Assembly: GCA_958348225.1 (NCBI GenBank)
Contig: CATVYG010000002.1
Location: 37,053 to 101,052, forward strand
DNA: 64,000 bases
Origin: an uncultured Collinsella sp.
Lineage (GTDB): Bacteria > Actinomycetota > Coriobacteriia > Coriobacteriales > Coriobacteriaceae
Direction of reading: 5' to 3'
Shown here: piece by piece, positions 1 to 8,453 of the stretch
Position numbering within the stretch: the stretch's first letter is position 1
Layout: every line of letters starts with the position of its first letter
The notes under the pieces: model-generated
What the model was told of the DNA's origin: nothing
What the model saw: only the letters and a program-made list of their open reading frames with translations
The model's database searches: none
Made by a program: the position numbers and the translations under genes

Positions 1-309
1 GACATCGTCGCGACGCGCGAGCTCGCAAACCGCCTGCGCGCCAACGCCGAGCTTCGTTCCCTCGGGCAACTCCTGCAGCACGGCGTCATCGCCGTGAGCG
101 ACATCGGCCACGGCAACCGCCGGAACCGAGAACTCGCGGGCAGCGGCAACGAGCTCAGAGGTGCTGGAATTAACGGACAGCGCCGTCACCTGCAGGCGAT
201 CAGCATGCTGACGGCACACATCGAGTGCCTGGGTGCCGATAGAGCCCGTACAACCCAGGATGGCAACACGGAGGCGTCCATCGGGGCCATACGTCGTCTG
301 GAATGACAT
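1..309 (-). CDS. dxr: 1-deoxy-D-xylulose 5-phosphate reductoisomerase, N-terminal part
   Basis: Cytosolic enzyme of the MEP isoprenoid pathway that converts DXP to 2-C-methyl-erythritol 4-phosphate with NADPH. Only the first 103 residues are in the window; the gene runs off the left edge. Residues 19-25 read GCTGSIG, followed by TQALDV, which is the NADPH-binding turn of the family (usually GSTGSIG). The ATG shares one base with the cdsA stop (TAATG), so the two are translationally coupled. It is the last gene visible in pyrH-frr-uppS-cdsA-dxr, which groups ribosome recycling with lipid and isoprenoid supply. Confidence 0.93.
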   Translation of the reverse strand, partial: MSFQTTYGPDGRLRVAILGCTGSIGTQALDVCRQHADRLQVTALSVNSSTSELVAAAREFSVPAVAVADVAHGDDAVLQELPEGTKLGVGAQAVCELARRDDV

Positions 310-1208
310 TACAGCACGCCTCCGATCATCAAAAGCAGCTGAGCGGTAATGCAGCCAAAGATAAGCGAGTCGCTACGGTCGAGCATGCCGCCATGGCCCG
401 GGATAAGGTTGCCGGAATCCTTGACGCCCACGCCACGCTTGATGCGCGACTCGATAAGGTCGCCGATAACGCCCAAAATGGACACGACCACGCCGCACAG
501 CAGCGCATAGGGCAGGCTGAGCTTGTAGAAGTGCGTCGCCCACAGAATGAGCCAAATCAAAACCGAGCCCAGGATGCCGCCGACAAACCCCTCCCAGCTC
601 TTTTTGGGAGAGATCTTGGGAACCATCTTGTGCTTGCCGATACGGCTGCCCACAATGTAGGCAAACGAATCGGAGACCCAAAGGGACGCGCAAACGCCCA
701 CTGAAAGCAGGGCGCCGGCAAAACCGGGCACGGCATCGCGCAGCAGCACGATAGCCGACAGCATAAAGCCAGTGTAGATGGGACCCATGAGCGTCACGGC
801 CACATCAGAGATGCGGGTACGCGGCGACCAGACATACCAAATGCCCACAGCGAGCATCAGGGCAAAAAGCAGGGCATTCAGCAACATCGAATCGCCCAAC
901 GCCGACAGCGGAAAGAGTACGGCGGCAGCGATACCCATGCGCTCGTTAGCCATCTTGCCATCGAGCCTCGTCATACGGAAAAACTCATAACAGCACAGAC
1001 CGCTCATGACGGAAACAAAGATGGCAGTGGGCACGATACCCAAAATCAGGCACAGGATAAAGACAACGGCGTAGACGATACCGGCGGCGGCACGGGTAAT
1101 AAAGCCCGCCAGCCACGAACCGCTGCCGCTCTTCGCTGCAGGCGCTCCCGCAGTGGCAGCTTTACGCGCAGGCGTCTTGGGAGCAGATGCCTTGGGACGA
1201 TCGGACAC
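309..1208 (-). CDS. cdsA: phosphatidate cytidylyltransferase
   Basis: Integral membrane enzyme making CDP-diacylglycerol from phosphatidate and CTP, the branch point of phospholipid synthesis. It has 299 residues. The first 30 or so are rich in Ala, Lys and Pro and probably cytosolic, followed by several hydrophobic segments. The family signature lies at residues 259-284, with KDSGNLIPGHGG then LDRSDS. Translation starts at GTG, 7 bases after GGAGG; the uppS stop lies inside this spacer. It sits between uppS and dxr, as in many bacteria. Confidence 0.95.
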   Translation of the reverse strand: MSDRPKASAPKTPARKAATAGAPAAKSGSGSWLAGFITRAAAGIVYAVVFILCLILGIVPTAIFVSVMSGLCCYEFFRMTRLDGKMANERMGIAAAVLFPLSALGDSMLLNALLFALMLAVGIWYVWSPRTRISDVAVTLMGPIYTGFMLSAIVLLRDAVPGFAGALLSVGVCASLWVSDSFAYIVGSRIGKHKMVPKISPKKSWEGFVGGILGSVLIWLILWATHFYKLSLPYALLCGVVVSILGVIGDLIESRIKRGVGVKDSGNLIPGHGGMLDRSDSLIFGCITAQLLLMIGGVL

Positions 1209-1210
1209 GA

Positions 1211-2005
1211 TTAAGCCTCCTCGGTCTTGCTCAGTCCACCAAACCTACGGTCACGGCCCTGATAGGCCAAAATGGCGTCGACAAGACCCCAACGATCAAA
1301 GTCGGGCCAATAGGTATCGGTGACGTAGAACTCGGAATAAGCTACCTGCCACAGCAGATAGTTCGAAAGGCGCAGCTCACCAGAGGTGCGAATCACAAGC
1401 TCAGGATCGGGAAGACCGGCGGTATAGAGGTGGGAAGCCACCATGTCGTCATCAATTGCGGCAGGATCGATCTTACCGGCGGCAACGTCGAGTGCGATCT
1501 GACGGACAGCGCGGGTAATCTCGGCACGCGCGCCGTAGTTGACGGCAAGCGCCAGCGTCATACCGGTGTGATCGGCGCACTCGGCAAGACCGCGTTCAAA
1601 AACGTCGCGGGTCTTCTTGGGCAGCGCGGAAATATCACCCAAAAAGACAACACGCACGTTTTCGCGCTTCAGAAGCGGCAGCTCGTCGATGAACGTCTTG
1701 GCAAACAGATGCATCAAGACGTTGACCTCATGCTGCGGACGGTTCCAGTTTTCGGTAGAAAACGCATAGGCCGAAAGCACGTCGACGCCCAGACGCACGC
1801 AGGCGGTAATAATCTCGCGAAGGGAGACGATACCCGCCTTGTGGCCCTCGGTGCGCGCAAGACCGCGCGACGTGGCCCAACGACCGTTGCCGTCCATGAT
1901 GCACGAGATATGGTGCGGAATGTTATTGAGGTCAAGGTCGGAAAAACCGACGCCCGTAGGGGCGTCGGCAAAGTACTCGACCAGTTTATGCTCGTCGTAT
2001 TGCAC
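1211..2005 (-). CDS. uppS: isoprenyl transferase (undecaprenyl diphosphate synthase family)
   Basis: Cis-prenyltransferase that condenses isopentenyl diphosphate onto farnesyl diphosphate to make the C55 carrier for peptidoglycan and glycan assembly. It has 264 residues. The motif ISCIMDGNGRWA lies near residues 33-44, with D38 as the expected catalytic aspartate, and RTSGELRLSNYLLWQ is the second substrate motif. About 30 residues precede the catalytic core, slightly longer than usual. The start is GTG, one base after the frr stop. It could equally be called by its family name, since chain length cannot be read from sequence. Confidence 0.94.
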   Translation of the reverse strand: MQYDEHKLVEYFADAPTGVGFSDLDLNNIPHHISCIMDGNGRWATSRGLARTEGHKAGIVSLREIITACVRLGVDVLSAYAFSTENWNRPQHEVNVLMHLFAKTFIDELPLLKRENVRVVFLGDISALPKKTRDVFERGLAECADHTGMTLALAVNYGARAEITRAVRQIALDVAAGKIDPAAIDDDMVASHLYTAGLPDPELVIRTSGELRLSNYLLWQVAYSEFYVTDTYWPDFDRWGLVDAILAYQGRDRRFGGLSKTEEA

Positions 2006-2006
2006 C

Positions 2007-2543
2007 TTAGATCTCCATGACCTCGGCTTCTTTTTCCTTCAGAAGCTCCTCGACCTTGGCGACATACTCATCGGTGTGCTTCTGGACCTTGGCCTGCTCG
2101 CGACGGACATCGTCCTCGGTGAGCTCCTCATCACGCTCGAGCTTGTTGTTGAAGTCGCGACGGATGTTACGGATAGACACCTTGGCCTGCTCGGCGTACT
2201 CGCGGCACTCCTTGACGAGCTCGCGACGGCGCTCCTCAGTGGGAGCCGGGAACGGAAGACGAACGACGGTGCCATCGGAGTTGGGGGTAATACCCAGATC
2301 GGAAGCGCCGATGGCCTTGACGATAGCATTGATGAGTGCCTTGTCCCACGGCTCGATGAGCAGCATGTGGGCCTCGGGGGTCTTGACGGCGGCAACCTGC
2401 GTGACCGGCGTGGGAACACCGTAATAATCGACGGTGATGTCGGACAGAATGTTGGCATTGGCGCGGCCGGTACGAACCTTGGAGAAGTTATGCTTGAGGG
2501 ACTCGAGCGACTTGTCCATATGGGCGGTGATGTTCTCTGCCAT
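2007..2543 (-). CDS. frr: ribosome recycling factor
   Basis: With EF-G this factor splits the post-termination ribosome. It has 178 residues, close to the usual 185, and carries the family blocks KVRTGRANANIL, PEAHMLLIEPWDK and PFPAPTEERRRELVK, with the helical three-helix-bundle pattern. The ATG follows AGGAGG by 7 bases. The gene begins two bases after pyrH, the common pyrH-frr pair. Confidence 0.97.
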   Translation of the reverse strand: MAENITAHMDKSLESLKHNFSKVRTGRANANILSDITVDYYGVPTPVTQVAAVKTPEAHMLLIEPWDKALINAIVKAIGASDLGITPNSDGTVVRLPFPAPTEERRRELVKECREYAEQAKVSIRNIRRDFNNKLERDEELTEDDVRREQAKVQKHTDEYVAKVEELLKEKEAEVMEI

Positions 2544-2545
2544 GC

Positions 2546-3268
2546 TTAATCCTCCTGATAGACGAGCGTGCCGACGGGCTCACCCGAAAGCGCGCGCTTG
2601 ACGGTGTCCTCGCCATCGATGTTGAGGACCAAAATCGGCATACGGTTGTCCTGGCACAGTGCCGTAGCCGTGGAATCCATAACCTGCAGACCGCGGACGA
2701 GAACGTCGTGATAGGTAATCTTGTCAAAACGGACGGCGTCGGCGCACTTGACGGGATCCTTGTCGTAGATGCCGTCAACCTTGGTGGCTTTAATCAGAAT
2801 CTCGGCGCCGATCTCGCACGCACGAAGAGCCGCGGCGGTGTCGGTCGTAAAGTACGGATTGCCCGAACCGGCGGCAAAAATAACGACGTTGCCCTTGGAA
2901 AGGTGGTTGATGGCGCGACGGCGAATATAGGGCTCGCAGATCTCGTTCATCTGGATAGCGCTCATGACGCGGCAGGGAACATCGTTATGCTCGAAGGCAT
3001 CCTGCAGGGCGAGCGCGTTCATAACGGTTGCCAGCATGCCCATGTAGTCGGCCTGAGCACGCTCCATGCCACCGGCAGCGCCGGCCATGCCGCGGAAAAT
3101 ATTGCCGCCGCCGACAACGACGCCGACCTCATGGCCAACGGCGAGCAGCTCCTTGACCTGCTTGGCAAGATGGTCGGTAACCTTGGGGTCGATGCCATAT
3201 TGGCCGTCGCCCATCAGTGCTTCGCCGGAAAGCTTAAGAAGCACGCGTTTATATCGGATGTCGGACAA
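2546..3268 (-). CDS. pyrH: UMP kinase
   Basis: Hexameric bacterial UMP kinase (amino-acid-kinase fold) that phosphorylates UMP to UDP. It has 240 residues. KLSGEALMG lies near residues 12-20 and GGGNIFRG at 53-60; the nucleotide-binding region includes FAAGSGNPYFTTDTAA. Translation starts at TTG, 6 bases after a strong AAAGGAGG; no ATG gives the conserved N-terminus. It lies just downstream of the rpsB-tsf terminator, so it probably opens its own transcript of pyrH-frr-uppS-cdsA-dxr. Confidence 0.96.
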   Translation of the reverse strand: MSDIRYKRVLLKLSGEALMGDGQYGIDPKVTDHLAKQVKELLAVGHEVGVVVGGGNIFRGMAGAAGGMERAQADYMGMLATVMNALALQDAFEHNDVPCRVMSAIQMNEICEPYIRRRAINHLSKGNVVIFAAGSGNPYFTTDTAAALRACEIGAEILIKATKVDGIYDKDPVKCADAVRFDKITYHDVLVRGLQVMDSTATALCQDNRMPILVLNIDGEDTVKRALSGEPVGTLVYQED

Positions 3269-3325
3269 AGCGATCCTCCTTTAATTAGACTCTCAATATG
3301 ATATCAAAGGCTCTGATAAGAGCCA

Positions 3326-3362
3326 TGAAAAAGCAGGCTGTGAGTAAAACCCACAGCCTGCT
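3326..3362 (-). terminator. Rho-independent terminator after rpsB-tsf
   Basis: Perfect 11-bp stem AGCAGGCTGTG/CACAGCCTGCT with a 9-base loop and five T residues on the minus strand. It lies 24 bases beyond the tsf stop and ends the rpsB-tsf transcript before pyrH. Confidence 0.9.
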
Positions 3363-3385
3363 CATTACCAGCTACAAGAGCTTAT

Positions 3386-4255
3386 TTACTCGCCACGGAC
3401 CAGACGGTCAAAGGCAACGACGGTAATGGTGTCGCCGAGCTCCTTGGAGACCTGCTCAGCGTACTTCTTGATGGTGAGGGAGCTGTCCTTGATGAACTCC
3501 TGCTCGGTGAGCACGGACTGCTTGTAGAACTTCTCCAGACGGCCGACAGCCATCTTCTCCTGGATAGCCTCGGGCTTGCCGGACTCGGCAGCCTGGGCCA
3601 TGTAGATCTGCTTCTCGTGCTCGACGGTCTCGGCCGGAACCTGATCGCGGGTAGCGCAGATCGGGGCGACGGCGGCAACCTGAAGGGCAACGTCGTGAGC
3701 GAAGGTCTTGAAGGACTCAGCCTGAGCGGTCTCGGCCTTCTCGAAGGCGAACTCGACGAGGACGCCGATCTTACCACCCATGTGGATGTAAGAAGCGAGC
3801 GCGCCGTTCTCGGCCTTGCGGGCAGCGAAGCGGGAGATCTTCATGTTCTCACCCATGATGTGAATCATCTCGGTGAGCTCGGAGGAAACGGTCTCCTCGC
3901 CCATCGGCTTCTCGAGCAGAGCGTCGACGTCAGCAGGCTCGGTGGTAGCGACAACCTCAGCGACCTTGGAAGCAAAGCCAGTGAACTTGGCGTTGGAGCC
4001 AACGAAGTCGGTCTCGCAGGAGAGCTCGAGCAGAGCGCCGGTCTTGCCATCCTCGGAGACGAACGCGGCGACAGCGCCCTCGTTGGTCTCACGGCCAGCC
4101 TTCTTGGCAGCCTTGGCAAGGCCGTTCTTACGCAGAACGTCGACAGCGGCGTCCATGTCGCCGTCAGCCTCGACGAGAGCCTTCTTGCACTCCATCATCG
4201 GGGAGTCGGTCATCTCGCGGAGCTGCTTGACCATAGCGGCGGTAATCTGGGCCAT
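3386..4255 (-). CDS. tsf: translation elongation factor Ts
   Basis: Guanine-nucleotide exchange factor for EF-Tu. It has 289 residues from the chosen ATG, beginning MAQITAAMVKQLRE. The UBA-like N-terminal domain carries TDSPMMECKKAL, and the exchange core contains the family block SCETDFVG (usually CETDFVA). An upstream in-frame ATG would add five residues, but AAAGGA lies 6 bases before the ATG used here. It is cotranscribed after rpsB with a 45-base gap and followed by a strong terminator. Confidence 0.96.
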   Translation of the reverse strand: MAQITAAMVKQLREMTDSPMMECKKALVEADGDMDAAVDVLRKNGLAKAAKKAGRETNEGAVAAFVSEDGKTGALLELSCETDFVGSNAKFTGFASKVAEVVATTEPADVDALLEKPMGEETVSSELTEMIHIMGENMKISRFAARKAENGALASYIHMGGKIGVLVEFAFEKAETAQAESFKTFAHDVALQVAAVAPICATRDQVPAETVEHEKQIYMAQAAESGKPEAIQEKMAVGRLEKFYKQSVLTEQEFIKDSSLTIKKYAEQVSKELGDTITVVAFDRLVRGE

Positions 4256-4300
4256 TGTGGTTCCTTTCAAAGAGATGAAAAAGAATTAACTAAGACTGAT

Positions 4301-5029
4301 TTACTCGGCCTTGGGCTCAGCGGCCATCTCGGCCTCGGAGACCTGCTCCTTGCCGGAGCCAGCGAGGCAGGCGTCAGCCATGAGCTCGCACATAAGGGTG
4401 ACAGCGGAGATAGCGTCATCGTTGCAGGGGATGCCGTACTCGACCTCGTCGGGATCGGAGTTGGTGTCGATCAGGGCGACGACGGGGATGTTCAGGCGCT
4501 GGGCCTCCTTGATGGCGTTCTCCTCGCGCTTGGTGTCGATGACGAAGAGAGCCTGGGGCAGACCCTTCATGTCGCGGGCGCCACCGAGGTTGGTCTGGAG
4601 CTTAGTGAGCTCCTTGCCGAGAACAGCCTGCTCCTTCTTGGGCAGAACAGCCATGCGGCCGTCCTCGACCATGGCCTCGAGCTCCTCCATGCGGTTGATG
4701 CGGGAGCGGATGGTGACGAAGTTGGTCAGCATACCGCCGAGCCAACGCTGGTTGATGTAAGGCATGTTGGCGCGCTCAGCAGCGTTCTTGACGGCCTCCT
4801 GAGCCTGCTTCTTGGTGCCGACGAACAGCACGTTGCCACCCTTGGCGACGTTCTTGACGAAGGTGTAGGCCTGGTCGGCGTCGAGGATGGTCTGCTTGAG
4901 GTCGAGGATGTAGATGCCGTTGCGCTCACCGAAGATGAACGGCTTCATCTTGGGGTTCCAGCGACGGGTCTGGTGACCGAAGTGGCAGCCGGCCTCGAGC
5001 AGGGTGCGGATATTAATCTTGGTAGCCAT
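4301..5029 (-). CDS. rpsB: 30S ribosomal protein S2
   Basis: Small-subunit protein of 242 residues with the family blocks LLEAGCHFGHQTRRWNPKM, GTKKQAQEAV and QRWLGGMLTN near the N-terminal third, and VALIDTNSDPDEV near the centre. The C-terminal 20 residues are Ala/Glu-rich. The ATG follows AGGAGG by 6 bases. A clear sigma-70-type promoter lies about 140 bases upstream, so the mRNA has a long leader. S2 often represses its own rpsB-tsf message; that is family knowledge and is not proven here. Confidence 0.97.
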   Translation of the reverse strand: MATKINIRTLLEAGCHFGHQTRRWNPKMKPFIFGERNGIYILDLKQTILDADQAYTFVKNVAKGGNVLFVGTKKQAQEAVKNAAERANMPYINQRWLGGMLTNFVTIRSRINRMEELEAMVEDGRMAVLPKKEQAVLGKELTKLQTNLGGARDMKGLPQALFVIDTKREENAIKEAQRLNIPVVALIDTNSDPDEVEYGIPCNDDAISAVTLMCELMADACLAGSGKEQVSEAEMAAEPKAE

Positions 5030-5170
5030 GTTAAACCTCCTGTGGTTTGCCTCCGCGCGGGGTCATCCTCCAAAACCAACCCGGACATGTGCTACCAAAG
5101 CCCGGGCACCACGGTATGAAGTAGCCGCGCGTGCGTGATAAAAACATGTTGCCGTGAAGCAACCCGATGA

Positions 5171-5199
5171 ATGATAGCAGGAATGCATCTTCCTGCCAA
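5171..5199 (-). promoter_or_regulatory. promoter of rpsB-tsf
   Basis: On the minus strand TTGGCA (5194-5199) and TATCAT (5171-5176) are separated by 17 bases. The interval 5030-5165 would be an untranslated leader of about 135 bases containing short hairpins, for example GGTTGC/GGCAAC. No separate gene was found in this leader. Confidence 0.75.
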
Positions 5200-5248
5200 C
5201 CCGCAATCAAAACCACACACCTGAGTGCGGCGCGGGACGTCCCAGCCA

Positions 5249-6169
5249 CTATTCGCCGCGGGGATGAGCTTGAGCCACGGCACGTTTGAGCCGATCGGGC
5301 GTGAGATGCGCGTAGATTTGCGTCGTGGACAGGCTCGCATGACCCAGCAGCTCTTGAACCGAGCGCAGGTCCGCACCGCCCTCAAGCAAGTCGGTCGCAA
5401 AGGTATGGCGCATCGCATGCGGGGTGATGTCGGCCGGAATGCCGGCGAGCGTCGCCAGCGTATGGAACCGCCGCCGGAGCATGGCGGCGCTCATGCGATT
5501 GCCACGCGCCGATATAAGCAGCGGATGCGGCCCGGTGGCGGGGTCACGGCGCTTTGCCTGAGCGAGCAACACCGGCCTCCCCTCCTCAATATAGAGACGC
5601 GTCACATCGAGCGCACGACGATACAGAGGGACGATACGCTCCTTGCTCCCCTTGCCCCAAAGTCGCAGCGTTCGCTCGGACCATGAGATGGATTCCACAT
5701 TGAGCGCCGCAAGCTCTGAGATGCGGGCACCCGAGGCATAGAGCAACTCGAGCATCGCCGCATCGCGCAGTCCCGCAGGCGTCGATGTATCAGGCGTCTT
5801 GAGCAGCGCCTCGATCTGCAGGGTCGTAAGGACGCCCGGCAGGTCACGCGGCAGCTTGGGCGATGCGATCGCCGAGACCGCATCGCCCTCGACAATCCCC
5901 TCGGCAGCCATCCACCGATAGAGCGAGCGAATGGCAGACAGATGCGCCGCGAGGGTCCGAGCCGACACCTGGTCACGCGACAACTCGGCCAAATAGGAGC
6001 GAACGGTCCGCACGTCGGCAGCGAAAGCATCGATATCCTCGCGCTCGCACCAGGCAGCGAAGCGCTCCAGCCTCGAGCCATAGGCCGTCACCGTGTTGGG
6101 AGAAAGTCCCTCGACGCGTGCGATATAGGCGATAAACGAGTCGACGGTGTCGTACAGGTCAAAGGCTAT
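5249..6169 (-). CDS. xerC: tyrosine recombinase XerC (probable ATA start)
   Basis: Site-specific recombinase that resolves chromosome dimers at dif together with XerD. Catalytic residues are visible: Arg in GARISEL, Lys in GKGSKER, His and Arg in HAMRHTFAT, His in GHASLSTTQ, and the nucleophile Tyr in QIYAHL. The first conventional start (GTG at 6091) would remove about 26 residues of the SAM-like core-binding domain, including VEGLSPNTVTAY. The reading frame is intact upstream, and GGAGG at 6179-6183 precedes an in-frame ATA at 6167-6169 by 9 bases, giving 306 residues, the normal family length. It overlaps the trmFO end. The trmFO-xerC order matches Firmicutes, supporting XerC over XerD. 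Confidence 0.85.
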   Translation of the reverse strand: MAFDLYDTVDSFIAYIARVEGLSPNTVTAYGSRLERFAAWCEREDIDAFAADVRTVRSYLAELSRDQVSARTLAAHLSAIRSLYRWMAAEGIVEGDAVSAIASPKLPRDLPGVLTTLQIEALLKTPDTSTPAGLRDAAMLELLYASGARISELAALNVESISWSERTLRLWGKGSKERIVPLYRRALDVTRLYIEEGRPVLLAQAKRRDPATGPHPLLISARGNRMSAAMLRRRFHTLATLAGIPADITPHAMRHTFATDLLEGGADLRSVQELLGHASLSTTQIYAHLTPDRLKRAVAQAHPRGE

Positions 6170-7503
6170 GACCGGTCGCCTCCAAACAAGTCGGAACGCG
6201 TGGCCAAGTAGGCATCGAGGGCCTCGAGCGCACGGTCCGCATAGGCCTGGTAGCGGTCGCGCTTGCTGCGGCGCTTACCATCCTCGAGTGGCGGCACCAG
6301 GCCAAAGTTGACATGCATGGGCTGATAGCCCACGGTGGCAGGATCGGTCGCATAGCCCACGAGCGCACCCAGGGCGCCCACACGCGGCAACTCGACGCCC
6401 GCGGCACCGATAGCCTCGGCATAAGTGTTAAGCGCCGCGAGCAGACCTGTCGCCACGGCTTCCATGTACCCCTCGGTGCCGGTGATCTGACCGGCCAGGC
6501 GCACACCGGTACCGGGCACGGCAAAGGTGCCATCGAGCACATGCGGGGCGTCGACAAAGGTATTGCGGTGCATGACACCGTAGCGGAAGAACTCAGTGTT
6601 CTCCAGGCCCGGCACCATATGGAAGACGCGCTTCTGCTCGCCAAAGGTCAAGTTGGTCTGGAAGCCCACCAGGTTATAGGCGGTCTTCTCCTTGTTCTCG
6701 GCACGCAGCTGAATCGCCGCCCAGGGGCGACGTCCGGTACGCGGGTCGGTAAGGCCGACGGGCTTCATGGCGCCAAAGCGAATGGCGTCCTTGCCGGTGC
6801 GCGCAACTTCCTCGGCAGGCTGGCAGGCCTGGAACAGATCGCCGCCCTCAAAATCCTTGAGCACCACGCGGTCTGCCGTGGTAAGCGCCTCGATAAAGGC
6901 CTCGTACTCCTCCTTATTGAGCGGAGCGTTGAGATAGTCGCCACTCCCCTGCTCCTCGTAGCGCGACTGCGAGAACAGCACGTCCATATCGAGCGTGGAG
7001 GCATCGACGATCGGCGCCGCCGCATCAAAGAATGCCAGGGCATCGCCACCGACGAGCTTCATGACCTCTTCGCTCAGCGCCGGTGAACACAGCGGGCCCG
7101 CGGCAATGACCACGTGACCCTCGGGAATCTGCGTGACCTCGCCGTGCACGACCTCGATATTGGGACGGGCGGCAACCTCGGCCTCGACAAACTCGGAAAA
7201 CTTGACGCGATCGACCGCCAAGGCGCCACCGGCGGGAACAGCCGCGCGATGGGCGCAGTCGAGCAGGACTGAACCCATGCGCTCAAGCTCGGCCTTCAGC
7301 AAACCAGCCGCGGAATCCGGACGGGTCGACTTAAACGAATTCGAGCAGACGAGCTCTGCCAGGTGATCGGTATGGTGAGCCGGGGAGCTCACCTGGGGGC
7401 GCATCTCGCACAGCTTTACGGCAAAACCGCGATCTGCCAGCTGGATCGCACACTCCGAACCCGCCAGACCGCCACCGATAACTGTCACCTGATCGAACTG
7501 CAT
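6166..7503 (-). CDS. trmFO: methylenetetrahydrofolate-tRNA-(uracil-5-)-methyltransferase
   Basis: Flavoprotein that makes 5-methyluridine at position 54 of tRNA using methylene-THF and FADH2. It has 445 residues. The FAD-binding motif GGGLAGSECA lies at residues 10-19; CEMRPQ, ELVCSNSFKS and LFFAGQITG-like text (here RLAGQITGTEGY) match the family. The ATG at 7503 is preceded by AAAGGTG; a TTG two codons upstream is less likely. It sits between dprA and xerC, a conserved neighbourhood, and its last bases carry the ribosome-binding site of xerC. Confidence 0.96.
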   Translation of the reverse strand: MQFDQVTVIGGGLAGSECAIQLADRGFAVKLCEMRPQVSSPAHHTDHLAELVCSNSFKSTRPDSAAGLLKAELERMGSVLLDCAHRAAVPAGGALAVDRVKFSEFVEAEVAARPNIEVVHGEVTQIPEGHVVIAAGPLCSPALSEEVMKLVGGDALAFFDAAAPIVDASTLDMDVLFSQSRYEEQGSGDYLNAPLNKEEYEAFIEALTTADRVVLKDFEGGDLFQACQPAEEVARTGKDAIRFGAMKPVGLTDPRTGRRPWAAIQLRAENKEKTAYNLVGFQTNLTFGEQKRVFHMVPGLENTEFFRYGVMHRNTFVDAPHVLDGTFAVPGTGVRLAGQITGTEGYMEAVATGLLAALNTYAEAIGAAGVELPRVGALGALVGYATDPATVGYQPMHVNFGLVPPLEDGKRRSKRDRYQAYADRALEALDAYLATRSDLFGGDRS

Positions 7504-7517
7504 CTGCAAACACCTTT

Positions 7518-8453
7518 CTAATTGACACGTTTTCCATTGTGACCGAAGGGTGTCTGGGCGTGAAGGGCAAACTTGGAGGGCGCATACCTTCCATCCATCA
7601 TGCGCTCGATAAGACCCTCGAGTTCAAGCGAACCCAAGAGTTTGAGTACGCCGACAGCATCGAGCGAGACGAGCGCCGCGATGTCGTCGACCTTGAGCGG
7701 AGAGGCGATGAGCGCATGCATCACGGTCTGCTGCGTTGGATCCAGGTCGGCAATGCCGGGAGCATCGGGGCGCGAGTAGCGCAGGGTTCCGTAGATGCGT
7801 GAGATAGCCATCTCAATAGATTCCTCGTCGACGATGCAGCAGGCACCGTTCGCAATGAGGTAATTCGTGCCACGCGACTCGGGCGATAGGATCGACCCCG
7901 GCACGGCAAGAAGTTCGCGCCCCAAATCCATAGCAGCCTCGGCTGTGGAAAACGTCCCAGAAGGCATACCCGCCTCGGATACAAAGAGGGCTTGCGACAG
8001 GGCCGCGATTACGCGATTGCGGCGCGGAAAGGCGAACTTGCGCGGACCCATGCCCCACGGAGAGATCGACACGACCGCGCCACCCGTATCAAGCGTGCGC
8101 GTAATCAGCCCCGCGCTCGAACGCGGGTAGACCACGTCGGCGCCCGTCCCCAGCACCACAACGTGTATGCCGCCGGCGTTGACCGCAGCCCAACCCGAGG
8201 CCTGGTCACAACCGACCGCACCGCCCGAAACTACCGTCACTCCCGCCTCAACCGCCACCTTCGCCGCAAGCTCTGCCACGGCAAGACCATACGGCGAGGC
8301 CTTTCGCGCACCGATGATGGAGAGCGCGGGCGTCGAAAGCGCCTCGGGGTTGCCGCGCACATAGAGCGTCTGAGGTACATCAGAAAGCTCCAAAACGGTC
8401 TCGGGATACAACGCGTCACCTGGATGCAGCTCGAAGGTCCCCTCAGCTATCAT
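7518..8453 (-). CDS. dprA: DNA-processing protein DprA
   Basis: Binds incoming single-stranded DNA during transformation and loads RecA. It has 311 residues. The Rossmann-like core shows SIIGARKASPYG, SGGAVGCDQAS and VVLGTGADVVYP, then FPRRNRVIAALSQ and GTNYLIANGA; the last 60 residues look like the winged-helix tail. The ATG at 8453 overlaps the comM stop by four bases (ATGA) and follows AAGGAGG; a longer upstream frame lacks support. Its pairing with comM and yraN is common, and both partners are tied to DNA uptake in other bacteria. Confidence 0.94.
   Translation of the reverse strand: MIAEGTFELHPGDALYPETVLELSDVPQTLYVRGNPEALSTPALSIIGARKASPYGLAVAELAAKVAVEAGVTVVSGGAVGCDQASGWAAVNAGGIHVVVLGTGADVVYPRSSAGLITRTLDTGGAVVSISPWGMGPRKFAFPRRNRVIAALSQALFVSEAGMPSGTFSTAEAAMDLGRELLAVPGSILSPESRGTNYLIANGACCIVDEESIEMAISRIYGTLRYSRPDAPGIADLDPTQQTVMHALIASPLKVDDIAALVSLDAVGVLKLLGSLELEGLIERMMDGRYAPSKFALHAQTPFGHNGKRVN

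Noticed and set aside
3617..5119. 500-codon plus-strand open frame opposite tsf-rpsB
   Set aside because: It spans two known genes and the terminator-free gap on the opposite strand, is Leu/Gly/Asp-rich without domains, and is a shadow.
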